DNA from: Tricholomella constricta
Taxonomy: Eukaryota > Basidiomycota > Agaricomycetes > Agaricales > Lyophyllaceae
DNA: 64,000 nucleotides
Direction of reading: 5' to 3'
NCBI GenBank assembly: GCA_013368375.1
Contig: JAACJP010000020.1
Location: 186,001 to 250,000, forward strand
Shown here: positions 14,248-25,899 of the stretch, in pieces
How positions within the stretch are numbered: the stretch's first letter is position 1
How the letters are laid out: each line of letters begins with the position of its first letter
The notes under the pieces: model-generated
Told to the model about the DNA's origin: nothing
The model's input: only the letters and a program-made list of their open reading frames with translations
Databases searched by the model: none
Made by a program: the position numbers and the translations under genes

Positions 14248-14581
14248 CTAATGTAAAGACTCCTTGGCGATCTGCGCCGCGTACGGGTTGCGAGGGTCGT
14301 TGCGCCATTCAGGAGCTGCAAGCGCATCACAGGAAAAAAAGTCAGTCAACGTCGGTGAAGAAGTAAAATGCGGGAACGTACACCTAACGGCGCTGTCCTG
14401 GGCCTTGGAGACGAGGTACAGGGTGATGCTGCCTGCTACCATGAAAGGCCACAAGGGCTTGGCGACCTGGAGACGGAAACACGGGAACCGAAGCAGAGAG
14501 AGCGTGTCAGTTGCATTTATTTTTTGTTTTAAAATGAACACTTGCGGGTGTGGGCCATTTGCGGAGTCCAAGGAAAGCCAT
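14248..14581 (-). CDS. ATP18: F1Fo-ATP synthase subunit j (i/j)
   Basis: Three exons (14546-14581, 14382-14466, 14248-14315) give 62 residues. The small Fo subunit sits in the inner mitochondrial membrane and stabilises ATP synthase dimers. The protein begins MAFLGLRKWPTP, followed by a single hydrophobic helix (LWPFMVAGSITLYLVS) and the family-typical tail NDPRNPYAAQIAKESLH. Intron 1 begins GCAAGT directly after the PTP codons. Because both flanking exons are in phase 0 and no GT donor fits, it is a probable GC-AG intron. Intron 2 uses GTACGT; this donor is the only one that keeps the conserved tail in frame. The gene is divergent from VPS11 across 312 bp (14582-14893). Confidence 0.9.
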
Positions 14582-14893
14582 TTTAGTGTACCTGTAGCAG
14601 CAAAGATCAGTTGTGTTGGTAGCAGGGCAGGTATACGGGTACTGGGACATACGTGTAGGTCGACGGTTATGGTGGTGGAGGTCGTCGGGCAAGACCGTTT
14701 GCGTTGATGAGTTGGCGGTGTGTGAACCAATTGCCGGTTTGGGAAAACATGAGTTTACTTGTCACTGATCGTCCGGGGCTATTCTGCAGTTGCGCTCACT
14801 ACTCACCCTGGGCTTACTTATTTCTATAAATCCTCCTTTATTGGAGAGATCCCAACGGATTCTAGACATATCCTATAATTTGGATTATCGACT

Positions 14894-17800
14894 ATGTCAA
14901 CGTTGGCGGCCGCAACTGCGAGCGCAACAGCTGGAGCTGGAACCGCACCTGCAGTGAGTACATACCTTGCTTAGGGTAGAGAATTACAGGGTTATACCAT
15001 GGTGTCCTGCATTGTCCTTGAAAAATGCTCTCAGCTTATCTTCTTGACTTCTAGTGGCGACATTACCCATTCTTTGATGTCGTACCCGTCAAGGACGCGC
15101 ACGATCTATCGAGTGCACCAGATATATTCAAAGTATATCCCACCACTGTCCATGTACTCCGCGTATACTCATGATACACCTCAGGCGACACTCGAAATCT
15201 CGACAGTCGCATCCTCCTCTGTCGGCGTCCTCGTCGCTGACATTCATGGCAGCGTGCACATTCTGAACCCCGACTTTGAGTCCATCTCCAGTTGGGTCGC
15301 TCACGTCGGAGGCCGCGTGACGCATATGGTGGAGCGTAAGGGGATCCTGGCGACGCTCGGCGTACGTTCGTCCTCCAAGCCTCCTAGACCCTTTGCTTGC
15401 ACAGCTGACACGCGACGTACATACAGGAGGAAGACTCAGTGCGCTCACCACTGCTGAAGATCTGGGACGTGGTCAACCGTGATAAAAAAACGGGTGCGCC
15501 GGTGCTGCTGCGTTCAACGAAGGTGCAACTGAGCAACCGCCCTCATCCTGTGAGTTCCATAATTCAGGGGATAATTTATGAGTGCGTGCTGAATGGTATG
15601 CTGCTGGGCAGGTCTCAACGCTCGCACTTTCTGCCTCCTTGTCACATCTCGCTATCGGCTTCGGTGATGGCGCCGTGCTTCTATATCGCCACCTCGACCA
15701 ATCCCTGTCATCCTCGACCTCACTCACAGCCGTCCCGAAGCCGCGCACTATCCACGACTCGCCCACGGAGCCTATCACAGGGCTGGGCTTCAAGGAGTCC
15801 TCGGAGGACAGCCCCAATTTATCGCTATTCATCGTGACGATCAATCATGTCCTTTCCTACCAGGTCACCGGGAAGGGCAGCGGTGGCACGCCGTCCGTCG
15901 TTGATGAGATCGGCTGCGGCCTGGGCTGCGCGACAATGGACTGGCGGTCAAATAATATCGTCGTTGCAAAAGATGAGGCAATCTTCTTCTGCGCTACCGA
16001 GGGGCGGGGGGCGTGCTACGCCTATGAGGGTACATGATCCTCTCATTCTCTCAGCCTTCTGACTACTTACGAGGATGCCTAGGCCACAAGTCTTCGATAC
16101 ACACCCATCTCAACTACCTTGTTATTGTCTCGCCGCCATTCATCGCCAGCGCCGCCTCGGCATCAGCGACTGTGCGGAACTTTGCTGCGCGGACACCTAA
16201 CTACAACGAGTCGGACATCACAAAAGTCACGGTCTTCGAGCCAGAAAACAAGTATGTTGCGTACACGGGGACGTTCACGCATGATGTGCGGGAGATCATC
16301 TCCCAGTGGGGGCAGATCTACGTTCTGACAAGCGACGGTAAAGTCAGCTCTTCCTCTTCAGCCCTAACGCTAGGATTGTTAAGCTAATAGGACTTGTTAT
16401 AGCTCATTTGCCTCCAGGAGAAATCAACAGCGACGAAGCTTGATCTGTTATACCGTAAATCCCTTTTCAGCCTCGCACTGAGCCTGGCGAAGACCCAACA
16501 GCTGGACGATTCGAGCGTGGCCGACATTCATCGGCGGTATGGGGACCACCTGTATGCCAAAGGCGACTATGACAACGCCATGCAGCAGTTTGTGCAGACC
16601 ATCGGGCATCTGCAGCCCAGCTATGTCATACGGAAAGTGCGCATTCTTCTCTCCCTTTCCCGTCTGGCCACTGCTGACGTCACGTCTTTGCATCTAGTTC
16701 CTTGATGCCCAACGCATCCATAATCTCGTCACCTACCTGCAGGAGCTGCACTCCCTCGGCCTCGCGAATTCGGATCACACAACGCTTCTCCTTAACACAT
16801 ACACCAAGCTCAAGGACGTCACGCGTCTTGACAGCTTCATCAAGACCGAGGCGAAGCGCAATGCCAATGATACGGACGAACTGCCTTTTGACCTGGAGAC
16901 GGCCATTCGGGTGTGCAGGCAAGCGGGGTACTTTGAGCACGCGTCGTACCTGGCGAAGAAGTACGGGCGCCATGAGGACTACTTAAGAATCCAGATCGAG
17001 GATGCGGGGAACTATAAGGACGCTTTGATCTATCTGAGAAAGCTGGGGCCTGACGCAGTAGGTTTGCCATTCACTTTCTTCGTCGCCTGTCTGACGTGAA
17101 TCGGTAGGCCGAGACTAACTTGGCGAGATATGGCCGTGCGATGCTCGAGAGCCTCCCTGAGGAGACCACCAAGCTCCTCATCGACCTTTGCACAAGTTCT
17201 GGACCCTTGACGGTCGACACCGACGGACCCTCCTCTGCTGTTACCCAGAAACAGACTTCTGCCCCGTCATACCTTTCATACCTCGCTCTGAACCGCAATT
17301 CCGTGGCTTTGCCCACCTTAACGTCAGATACCGCCACGCCCCCCTCCCCATCCATCGCCACCGTGAAACCCGACACCAACTCCCGCCATGCCTCTCTTCA
17401 CGACGCCTCGCGGTCCTCCACACCCCCACCGCCCACACCCCCGTCTGCCACTACAGCACAGCCACCAGCGCCCCCACCCACGAAACGCATCTCCCCTCGA
17501 ATATACTTCGCCCACTTCGTCGACCACATGGAGCAATTCATGGTCTTCCTTGAGACCGTCGCATTGCGGCGGTGGGGCCAAACTGTCAGCGAGGAGAAGT
17601 CGCCTGTCTCTGGCCTACCCTCTCCCTCGGAGCCGCCGGTCGACGAGGAGGCCGACCGGCTGGATCAAGTGGCAGTATGGAATACCCTGCTTGAGCTCTA
17701 TCTGACGTTGCCGGCGAAGGGGTATACAGGGACGTCCTTGAACGAGGCCGGGCTCCGGAGCAAAGCCATGCGCGTGTTGGGGAGTAGCACAGTCCCGTAC

Positions 17801-18745
17801 GATCCGATGCACGCGCTCATCCTGTGCTCGAGCCGGGGACATACAGAGGGGCTGGTGCTGCTGTGGGAGAAGATGGGGATGTACGAGGACGTGCTGCGCT
17901 TCTGGATGGATAAGGACAAGGAGGGCGCGGCGGCGGCGCCGGGTGCGTCTGCGTCTGCACAGGTCGTGGCGCACCTGGATCGCTATGGGCCTGACCACCC
18001 GCATCTTTATCCTCTTGTGCTGAGGTTCTTGACTTCGACGCCGGCGCTGCTTGAGAGGCATCGGGAGGACGTGAAGCGGATACTTGAGTATATTGATGAG
18101 GAGCAGATTTTGCCCCCCTTGGGCGTGGTGCAGGTGCTCAGCCGGAATGGCGTGGCGAGCGTGGGGCTCGTAAAGGAGTGGTTGATGGCGAGGATCAAGG
18201 AGTCGAGGGCGGAGATCCATAACGTATGTCGCTTTTCGCATTTTTCAACTTGTCTGCTCTTGCCTGGCTAAAAGGGGGCATGCATGGATCTAGGATCGCG
18301 AGCTTATAAACTCATACCGCTTGGAGACGGCAGCAAAGTTGAAACAGGTAGAGGAGCTGACAGACCCGGAACACCCGCGCGTGTTCCACGTTACACGGTG
18401 TTCTGCCTGTGCGGGACAGCTCGACCTCCCGAGCGTGCACTTCATGTGCAACCACAGCTACCACCAACGGTCAGTCGCCCCGTATCTCGCTTTACCCCAC
18501 ACTTCTTTCTGATGATAGTTTTTTGCCCTGCACAATGTAGGTGTCTCGCGGAGAACGAAACGGAGTGCCCGAATTGCGCGCGCGAGCATAGTGTCATCCG
18601 CGAGATCAGAAAGAACAATGAACGGCTGGCGGACCAGCATGAGGTGTTTATATCTGAAGTGCAGGAGGGAGGCTTTGAGACCGTCGCGGCGGCGTTTGGG
18701 AGGGGTGTTTTGAACATGACGAGGCCCCAGGACGTCGCTTCGTAG
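14894..18745 (+). CDS. VPS11: Vacuolar sorting protein Vps11 (HOPS/CORVET core, RING-H2)
   Basis: Eleven exons: 14894-14953, 15055-15132, 15185-15361, 15427-15549, 15612-16029, 16083-16342, 16403-16636, 16698-17057, 17108-18223, 18294-18469 and 18541-18745. They total 3207 nt, or 1068 residues. Vps11 is a shared core subunit of the HOPS and CORVET tethering complexes at endosomes and vacuole. The N-terminal half is a beta-propeller (starting near WRHYPFFDVVPV). A clathrin-repeat-like alpha-solenoid follows, with the conserved segment TKLDLLYRKSLFSLALSLA. A low-complexity S/P/T-rich insert lies at about 17200-17510. The C-terminal RING-H2 starts near residue 978 (CSAC...CNHSYH...C...CPNC). Intron 6 uses GTCAGC, chosen because only it joins the exons in frame. 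The shared upstream region with ATP18 is short. Confidence 0.95.
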
Positions 18746-19374
18746 ATTTAGTGTAATGGACTTGCTCGTAATATTCTTCGCTGCGATTGATGAAACATCA
18801 TTACAGTAAGTAAGTAAGGGCAGCGTATGGCGGCGCAGGCTATGGTAAGCGACACTCGATACGCACGATTACCCTCTTACCGTGACTATTAATATACAAC
18901 ACTATATACGCGCTTGCTGGGCTCAAAACTCAGTTTCGTGAGTCTTTCGGCGAAGAACAAGAACTGCAGATTGACGGATACATCATATATATGCGTAAGC
19001 CTTATTCACTACATCACTCCAGCGCGGTAAAGAATACGATAGTACTACAAGGTTGAACGTAGTAACGCCGCTGCCTCTTCAGCGCATCCGACCGGACCGC
19101 AGTCCATCACCACGCCTTTGATCCTGAGGCCTGAAGTTTGATGTGGCACCTCACCAGCACACACCAAGATAGAAGGATACGACGACAAGGTCAGGGAATT
19201 GCTCCGTGAGAATCTTATACTCGGAGATGATTCAAAGACTTGACAGCCATCAAAGTCGAAGTTGGCAGGAAGGCGAGAAATGAAAGGTGCACATAACTCG
19301 CAAAACTTATTATGGTCATTTCATCACTTTTTCCTAGCCCATGCTACGCCCTCGCACAGGCCTTCCACACCCAG
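18746..19374. other. Intergenic region, possibly with 5' exons of the next gene
   Basis: No firm gene. Reading frames near 19160-19300 could be upstream exons of the coiled-coil gene that follows, with possible donor and acceptor pairs at about 19190-19250 and 19285-19375, but I could not fix a start codon. Confidence 0.35.
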
Positions 19375-20037
19375 CTTTCAAGAACAGCTCCTTGCACTTC
19401 AGAAGAAGTATGACGGCCGTTTTGAAGAGCTGGAGTCTGCCAATGTAGACCTCCGAAATGCCAACGTACGCCTCGAAACGACGGTGCAGTTGGTGCAGGA
19501 GGTGAGCCCTATATCTTAGCAATACAATGACCTGACCTTTGTCTCCAGCAAGCTCGCGAGGTAAGGATCCAAAGCCATCATAATACGGTATTTTTGTAAC
19601 ATTGGACTTTACAGCTCTCGGTCACTGTCAAGAAGGTCGACACAGTAAGCGACCAGAATAGTAATAAACCCGCCCATCTCTGACATTCAACTCCACAGCA
19701 AACTTTCCGCCTCAATGCCCTCTTCCGCCGCATCGTCCTTGACGAGGCCCGAACGAAGATTTTGCAGACATGTTCGGCCGGAAGCGATGTGAAATCGAAC
19801 AAGCAGTTGCTTGAGGAGGTCAGAAAGAAGGGTGTGTCATTGGATGGAGAGGAAATTCTGGAATCCTTGTCACTGGAGATGGTGTTTTTTGAAGAGGGTA
19901 ATGACACAGCGCAGTCGAAGGCAGAAATGTCGGGGATAAGCGCCGCGGTCATGGGTACAGAACTTAGTGATCGAGAGCGACGGTGCTTCGAGGATATATA
20001 CAGATATGTATACGGAACAGACCCCTCCCTTACCTAA
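19375..20037 (+). CDS. Uncharacterised coiled-coil protein (5' end not resolved)
   Basis: The supported exons are about 19376-19501, 19549-19560, 19615-19644 and 19699-20037. The last three junctions are in phase 0. They encode a heptad-rich coiled coil (QLLALQKKYDGRFEELESAN and onward). An RLNALFRRIVLDEAR segment and a compact acidic C-terminal region ending YVYGTDPSLT follow. Exon 2 is a 12-nt microexon (QARE) and exon 3 only 30 nt. I do not recognise the family; a cytoskeletal or kinetochore-type coiled-coil protein is possible but unsupported. The true N-terminus lies upstream and is missing from this model. Confidence 0.6.
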
Positions 20038-21060
20038 ACTTTCGCCTCCTGTTTTTTGTTTTGTTTTCAAGCCCGCTTTTGCTTTGCCTGTAATATAGAT
20101 GTGGATTCAGACATGTGCGATATCGAATGTCGATGGATATCAAGTTGACGAAGAAGAGCCACGCCATCTGCCATGATTGCACCGAATTACGACTGGATCA
20201 ACTACCGCTTCAAAGGATGCCATCGAGTCCCCTATATTTTCTGGTACTGCACATCTACGTTAAGATACAACTAAATCACGGGTGGGTCCAAATATAATGC
20301 AAAAAGAAGGGAATGCCACCAGCGATGGATCAACCATTGCAACATCAAAAATTAAGGGCAAGTGACCTCCTGCGAATTATATAGGTAATAAGTAGAAGAA
20401 ATCGATTTCAGCCACGAATATGCAAGTCATCGCCTACGCCACAGCGACAGCCGGATGGTGCGCCCCAAGTTCCCAATCGCGATCTCCCACAATGCGCCCC
20501 CGTATTAGGTCCTCATCCCACTCATCATCCACCTTTCAGACCTCAGCTCATACTGCTTGCGGCCCCCGCTGCATCGCCATGTGCAATTGTCCCGAGTGCA
20601 CTGAGGCCGCTCCTTTCACCGTGACTGCGCACGGTGCTGATATTTTACCCTCCAATTGTTTATTCTAAGGAACTTACGTGAGTATGACGTTCAATCACTC
20701 CCCCTCTCGAATGCATTCAGACGAAAGCGAAGACAAAAGGGTGATGTATCCTGTCACTTTATGTAGCTTCGCACACATAAATCTAGCCCTTCGTACCTTG
20801 CAGATAAAGTTTTCGTACTCGATAGGATACCAGCTTATACAACTGTGTACATTGAGGCATTTCTGCATTTCCGTCATTATTCTAGAGCATCACAGTTGTC
20901 TGCCACTGGACCTCATAGACACCTCCGCCGTGTCTTTCTCCTCGATTTGATCCACAATCAAGCAAGCCGCTCCACTACCTCCTTGAATTCGGCTTTGGAA
21001 CGATATTTTACTGCTCACGGACGTGAATAACAGCACTCCTATATCGCATCGTCGTTACAG
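20038..21060. other. Intergenic region with no supported gene
   Basis: A plus-strand frame at 20420-20668 holds a small Cys cluster (CGPRCIAMCNCPEC) resembling a metal-binding peptide. It lacks any further support and may be chance. Nothing else is recognisable. Confidence 0.4.
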
Positions 21061-23803
21061 CTAATTGGCCTCCAGGTAATCCCATTGTTCATCTTCCGCC
21101 GCTGGATCAAATCTCGTCGCTAGATTCTGCTCCTCAAGCCCAGCCCTAGAATTGATACGAGACTCCTTCAGCATCGCATCGATTTTGTTGAATGCAGCGT
21201 CAGGATCAGTCATATTGGCTTTGTCGGCAAAATTCTTGATCTCGAATTCGATCTTCTCCTTTTCAGGTGATTGGGTGTAGGTTTTTACGGCGAGCTTGAT
21301 GATCCGACGTGAGATCTCGCGATCCTCCATTTCCAGAACCACTTGGAGCCAGAAGATAATCTGCATGATAAGGGTGAGTTGGACGATGTACGTCATGAGA
21401 CGCTGTAGCGTGATTCGCCTAGAAAACAAGTGTTTATCTATTTGATACCCAATACTATGAAAGAAACTCTTACGATTCCTTATACACTTCACGAAGCCAG
21501 ACGATGACAACAACAGTGGCAGCGATCGGGACAACGATGGGTGCCGCAGGGCCTGCCAACGCGGACAGGACTCCTGCGAGGGTTCCGACAATAGACAGTC
21601 CACTGGCGCTGTGGATTGGTGATAAGACAACGAAATGATCACTTGTAGCATCACGTACAGGTACGTGCGGCCGCGCGGGCTCGTATTCTTCGATGATTTG
21701 TCGACGATCTCATATGACATTTGCCGGAACGCTTCACAATAAAGATACTGTTCAGTAGAGAAGTTCAGTCAAACGAATCGAGACTCATCACCCCAGAGAG
21801 AAAGCAGACCTTGTTCGGATCGTTGAAATTCCAAACTGTGACGATGTCGGTGTGGATCACATCCAAGCACTGTTGTAATGTCTTTCCTGGAAAGTGGAAG
21901 CTGGATAACAAACTTTTCCAGTACTCTATGGATGAACCATGTGAGTTATTGTTCGAATCAAAGTCTGCTTGCCGCACTTCTCTTGCCCACCCTGAAGGAA
22001 TATGAAATGGCGTGCAGGTAATAGATACAAGATACAGTCACTCACTCCACGGAAGTCTTTATGCTGACATCAGGGCTCGCTCTCTGGGCCATGCCGGTGA
22101 CAAGGCCTGCATCGCGGATATAGCCGACAACGAGATCCTGTGTCAGAGAGACCAAAGCTTCCAATGTAGCTTTGGAATCCGGGTACTTTGGATTGGCTGG
22201 AATTGCGGGTGAGCAACCATCGTAATATGTGAAGACCAGAGATTAACACACTCGAGACTTTGACATAGGGTACGTCACGCCCACGCAAACATTCTTTGAA
22301 AGGTCCGAAGCATTTATTCTGCAGCGCATGTTCTGCCGCTTCTTCGGCGAGGTTAACGAGACTCGAATGCGCAATCTGACGATTTGATGCAAGGGAAAAC
22401 ATCTCGCTGTTGACGAGCTTGTCGTACTTCGTGAAGACGCCGATTACAGGAACTGGAATGGGTAAACTAAGGTATAAAAGCGGTGGGTACGAACGAACCT
22501 ACTCACCGTCTCCAAGTTCTCCCTCCACTTTAGCGCTCAGAAAGTCCTCAGTTCCCGTCTCAATCACGCGGCCACCGGCAGTTGGGATCTCGAAGCACAG
22601 CCTGCGTTTTCCGTTGGATCATCCCTGAAAGCATTAAAGTCAAGAGAGGTTTGTACCAGATGGCATGAAGCTTGTCCTTGATTTGCGGCATTTCATTTCT
22701 CTCCTTGATGAAATCCTTCGCGATTTGAAAGTTCGTTTTTTCCCCAGGTTCGAACCCGAGGCTATCATGTAGAACGAACATGTCGTTTTCCTGCGAGAAA
22801 ATCTCCTGGTTAATGTCGGCTTGCCCTCGCTTGTTGTGTTCGACAAGCTAGGAATGATGAAGTCGTTGAAAGCAAAATCAATGAAGAATGATGCATACAG
22901 CGTACTGCTTGGTTGACACCGAACGCTTGATTGATAAGGGACGACTTCCCTACGCCTGTCTATCTACCATTGAGCGACTCAATTAATGTGCAGGCGGAAT
23001 GGTGGACTGAACCTTCCCTATGACCAAAATTCTGAAGCTATACAGAGGCAAATGTCGATCAATAGCCGCCATAATGCCGGGTGCACCGTCCCGGAACAAC
23101 ACTGAAACTCACCGAGGACATATACGGAGTATGTCCTCCGTCACTGGCCGAAGTGTGCTTGACTCTGTCCCAGCAATCGATGGCGCGTGGTTGTCCTGAA
23201 ATAAGATATGTAGTTTCACCACCAGGAAACGATATGAAGAGCTTACGCCATCATAATCCGCATGGAATGATATCGTCACTTCTATTGTCTCCAGGACCTT
23301 TCGCCATGCTGGAAAATGAACTTCAGACCGGTACCTTACTAGAAAAAATATAGAAAACATGAGAAAATAACCTCTTGTATTCCCGTGCTCCGGTCGCGGC
23401 GTCCTTAATAAATCCTGCGGGCTGATATCGACCTTCGGAATAGATCTCGACTGGAATATACTCCCTAGGCTTGCTCGGCGGTTCGGGCGGATGGATATTA
23501 CCTGGGACGACGCCAAGGCTCTATGGCGCACTGTTGGTAAGCACCGATAGATGAAGGAAGAAACCAATGTGTTACAGTGGAGGAGAAAATGTTGCTAATA
23601 TCTTCCGTTTTCCTTCCCGCTTCCACTTTACGTCGACTCGCGCTTCGTTGACGAAGACATCCACTCGCCCTACTTCCTTCGTATTCTGAATGGTGATCTC
23701 TATCAAAGAGCTCAGAATCATCTCTTGGAAAGCATTAACCAAAGCACTGGCAGTACGACGTACTCGAGATCTGGACTGGGGTATCAGGATGTCCGGAGCT
23801 CAT
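21061..23803 (-). CDS. C2-like domain plus P-loop G-domain GTPase with C-terminal hydrophobic segments
   Basis: Multi-exon gene starting ATG at 23803. The N-terminal exons encode a beta-rich domain (MILSSLIEITIQNTKEV..., then LGVVPGNIHPPEPPSKPREY...). This looks like the C2-type domain seen in front of G domains in uncharacterised mushroom proteins. The exon ending RICPR joins FRILVIGK. The P-loop is split by an intron and restored as GKTGVGKSSL (G1). G3 is DSLG in HDSLGFEPGEK and G4 is TKYD in FTKYDKL. The exon at 21474-21608 encodes two hydrophobic stretches (GLSIVGTLAGVLSALAG and IVVPIAATVVVIVWL), possibly membrane-inserting. A charged helical tail ends DYLEAN. It is related to the GTPase at 48380. 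Function is unknown; the TRAFAC-like G domain suggests a membrane-associated GTP switch. The middle exons were traced less completely. Confidence 0.75.
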
Positions 23804-24329
23804 GGTGACAATAGGTGGTAAACGAGGACAGATGCCATGAGGCCTCGATGCTGTCTGTCGACATCAGGAGGCGCCAATCTCGTGATGGTTGTTCCGTTGA
23901 TGTTTTAAATAACGACCCTTGCCCATTTTTGCCCACGACTTACACAAAGCACTTTTAAGCATATGGACCAGGCCTAGGGGCGACAAACAAGTTGAAAGGA
24001 ACTATGCGACGTAAGCAGAGTACAAATGCCGCATTTCGAGATGTCAGTGTAGGTCATAGATGATAAGAGAAAGATCGGTTCGATTACTTCTACTCTAGTG
24101 TTACAACGATCGGGGGAATCAACTACGTTGGAAATTCACCAAGAAATGGAAAGACTTCAATCATACCACCAGTGACGCTTGTGGTTGTGGACCTTCCGCG
24201 TCGGGCTGCGAGGAAACGAAGATGGAGACGGAGAAAGATGGAGACGGAGATGAGGACTCAAGCCGACGAAATGATAAAAAAACTAAATTAGTAGACATGA
24301 CAGGAGGAAAAGCGCTCAAATCTAAAGCA
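23804..24329. other. Intergenic gap upstream of the C2-GTPase gene
   Basis: 526 bp between the start of the GTPase gene and the stop of VPS28, both minus strand. It should hold the GTPase promoter. No coding exon is seen. Confidence 0.5.
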
Positions 24330-25266
24330 TCAAGAATCTTTTCCACTCAGGCTCCTGAAGAATTCTGCGTAGGCATGGTCGACATCAAATAAAAGCTGCC
24401 CGTTCGGATTTCTTTGAGATCATACCTCCTGAGTAGCAAGAGAACGAACGAACCTGGCGGGATTGTTCTTCAGTAATTTCTTCTGACGCCTTCATCGCGT
24501 TGAGAGTAATCAGCCTGGAACCAGCATGCGTCGCTCGAATCACTCCCCAATGAGGGAAAAAAAAAAAGAAGAACGCACCAACCGACCATACGACTCCGTC
24601 CTTCCCAGTCCTTGCTCCCCTTAAACCGTGCATAACCAGTAACAAGGTCCTGCAGGATCGGATGCAATTGATCCTTTGCACGCAACCGTAATTTCAGGGC
24701 ATCCATGAACGTGATGAAGCTCTGGAGACAGGATGAGGTACACATTTGTATAAGAAGGGTATCTGTGACTCACCTGCGTCGTTTCTGCCACCCATTTCCC
24801 AGTTTCCGGCCCAGCTTCGCTGGAATGCTCGACGGTTGCAGGGACACCGACTTTCAGCCGATGGAGGGCCGCAGGGTGGTCCATCTGAAAGAATGGTTAG
24901 CCTGAGTCCCTTTGGTGCAACGACCACCACGGACCCGATATTTCGTCATAAACTCCTCTATCGACGGCACACTGTCTCCAACCAATTTTAGCATGGTCTT
25001 GTATTGCGCGATGAGCCGTGTACACGCTGGCGAGTATCTCTTCGAGGAGAAACAAGAAAATACTACGGCTGAGCAAAGGGTGGAGTTGAGGCTTTGAAAA
25101 GGACATACTCGGCCGCAGTAATTGAGTCGCGCACAAATGCTCGCTCGAGATAATCGAGGGCGACGGTGATACCGAAAAGCGTCGCGAGATTGTTGTATTT
25201 CTCCCGGTCAGCATTTGTCGTATAGAGCCGAACCTCTTCGTCCATAGATAAAGTCAGGGAACTCAT
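24330..25266 (-). CDS. VPS28: ESCRT-I subunit Vps28
   Basis: Six exons (25109-25266, 25037? to 24935, 24774-24884, 24579-24721, 24454-24514, 24330-24395) give 213 residues with consistent phases. Vps28 is a core ESCRT-I subunit that acts in sorting ubiquitinated cargo into multivesicular bodies. The N-terminal headpiece helices include DEEVRLYTTNADREKYNNLA and SPACTRLIAQYKTMLKLVG. The conserved HPAALHRLKVGVPATVEH follows. The C-terminal four-helix domain that binds ESCRT-II has FITFMDALKLRLRAKDQLHP and WLITLNAMKASEEITEEQ. Exon 2 runs 24935-25037. The start is the first in-frame ATG giving MSSLTLSMDEE. Confidence 0.95.
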
Positions 25267-25385
25267 ATTGGAATTATGGCGGAGGGAGATGATCAAGAGC
25301 GAAGAGCAGACCGCAAAGATTACCAAATAGGCAAAAGATAAGATAAGATTATCAAGCCGCTAACTTGTAGGATCGTCGAGGAGGA

Positions 25386-25670
25386 ATTATAACAACATCT
25401 TTGGCCTAAGGAGGCCTTCACGGTATCTCATCAGCATGTACAAGGTAAAAATCGTTTCCTTTTCTTTTTGTCATGCCAAATCACACAGAGAAAGCGCAGG
25501 CCAAAGAGTCTTCGCCAGACATTCGAGCAGTAATTATAATAATAGCATCTTTGGCCTAAGGAGGCCATGCACAAGGTAATTATCTTTTCCTTTTCCTTTT
25601 GTCCATGCCAATCCCAATCCGACCCCCGGACAAAGCGCAGGCCAAAGAGTCTTCTACCAGGATGACATTC
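25386..25670. repeat. Two-copy direct duplication with internal inverted repeats
   Basis: Copy 1 (about 25386-25525) and copy 2 (about 25532-25670) share several blocks: tctttggcctaaggaggcc, a T/C-rich tract followed by gtc-atgcca, and agcgcaggccaaagagtct. Within each copy TCTTTGGCCT (25398-25407; 25548-25557) is exactly inverted as AGGCCAAAGA (25498-25507; 25639-25648). The duplication lies in the divergent region between VPS28 and the orphan gene at 25900. It may be a promoter duplication or a small non-autonomous element. Confidence 0.8.
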
Positions 25671-25899
25671 AAACGCCGCGGCGTGCTACTCTTCCATTGT
25701 TCAACGCATCAGTAAACCCGATCACTGTGACACGGGTGGCCTGGCCAAACCCATCCCTTTATATTAAAAAGGGACCTCCGAACTCATGCCTCCCAACCAC
25801 CTCGAGCAACATCGTGGTCTCCAGACTTGCAGCGTTGCCCGCAGCACCCACCTTCTCCCCCACCTCGTTTCACCCTTCTAGACGCCCACAAATACATCC

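Noticed and set aside
20420..20668. Small Cys-rich peptide resembling a metallothionein
   Set aside because: Only one short Cys cluster in a frame with no splice or composition support.
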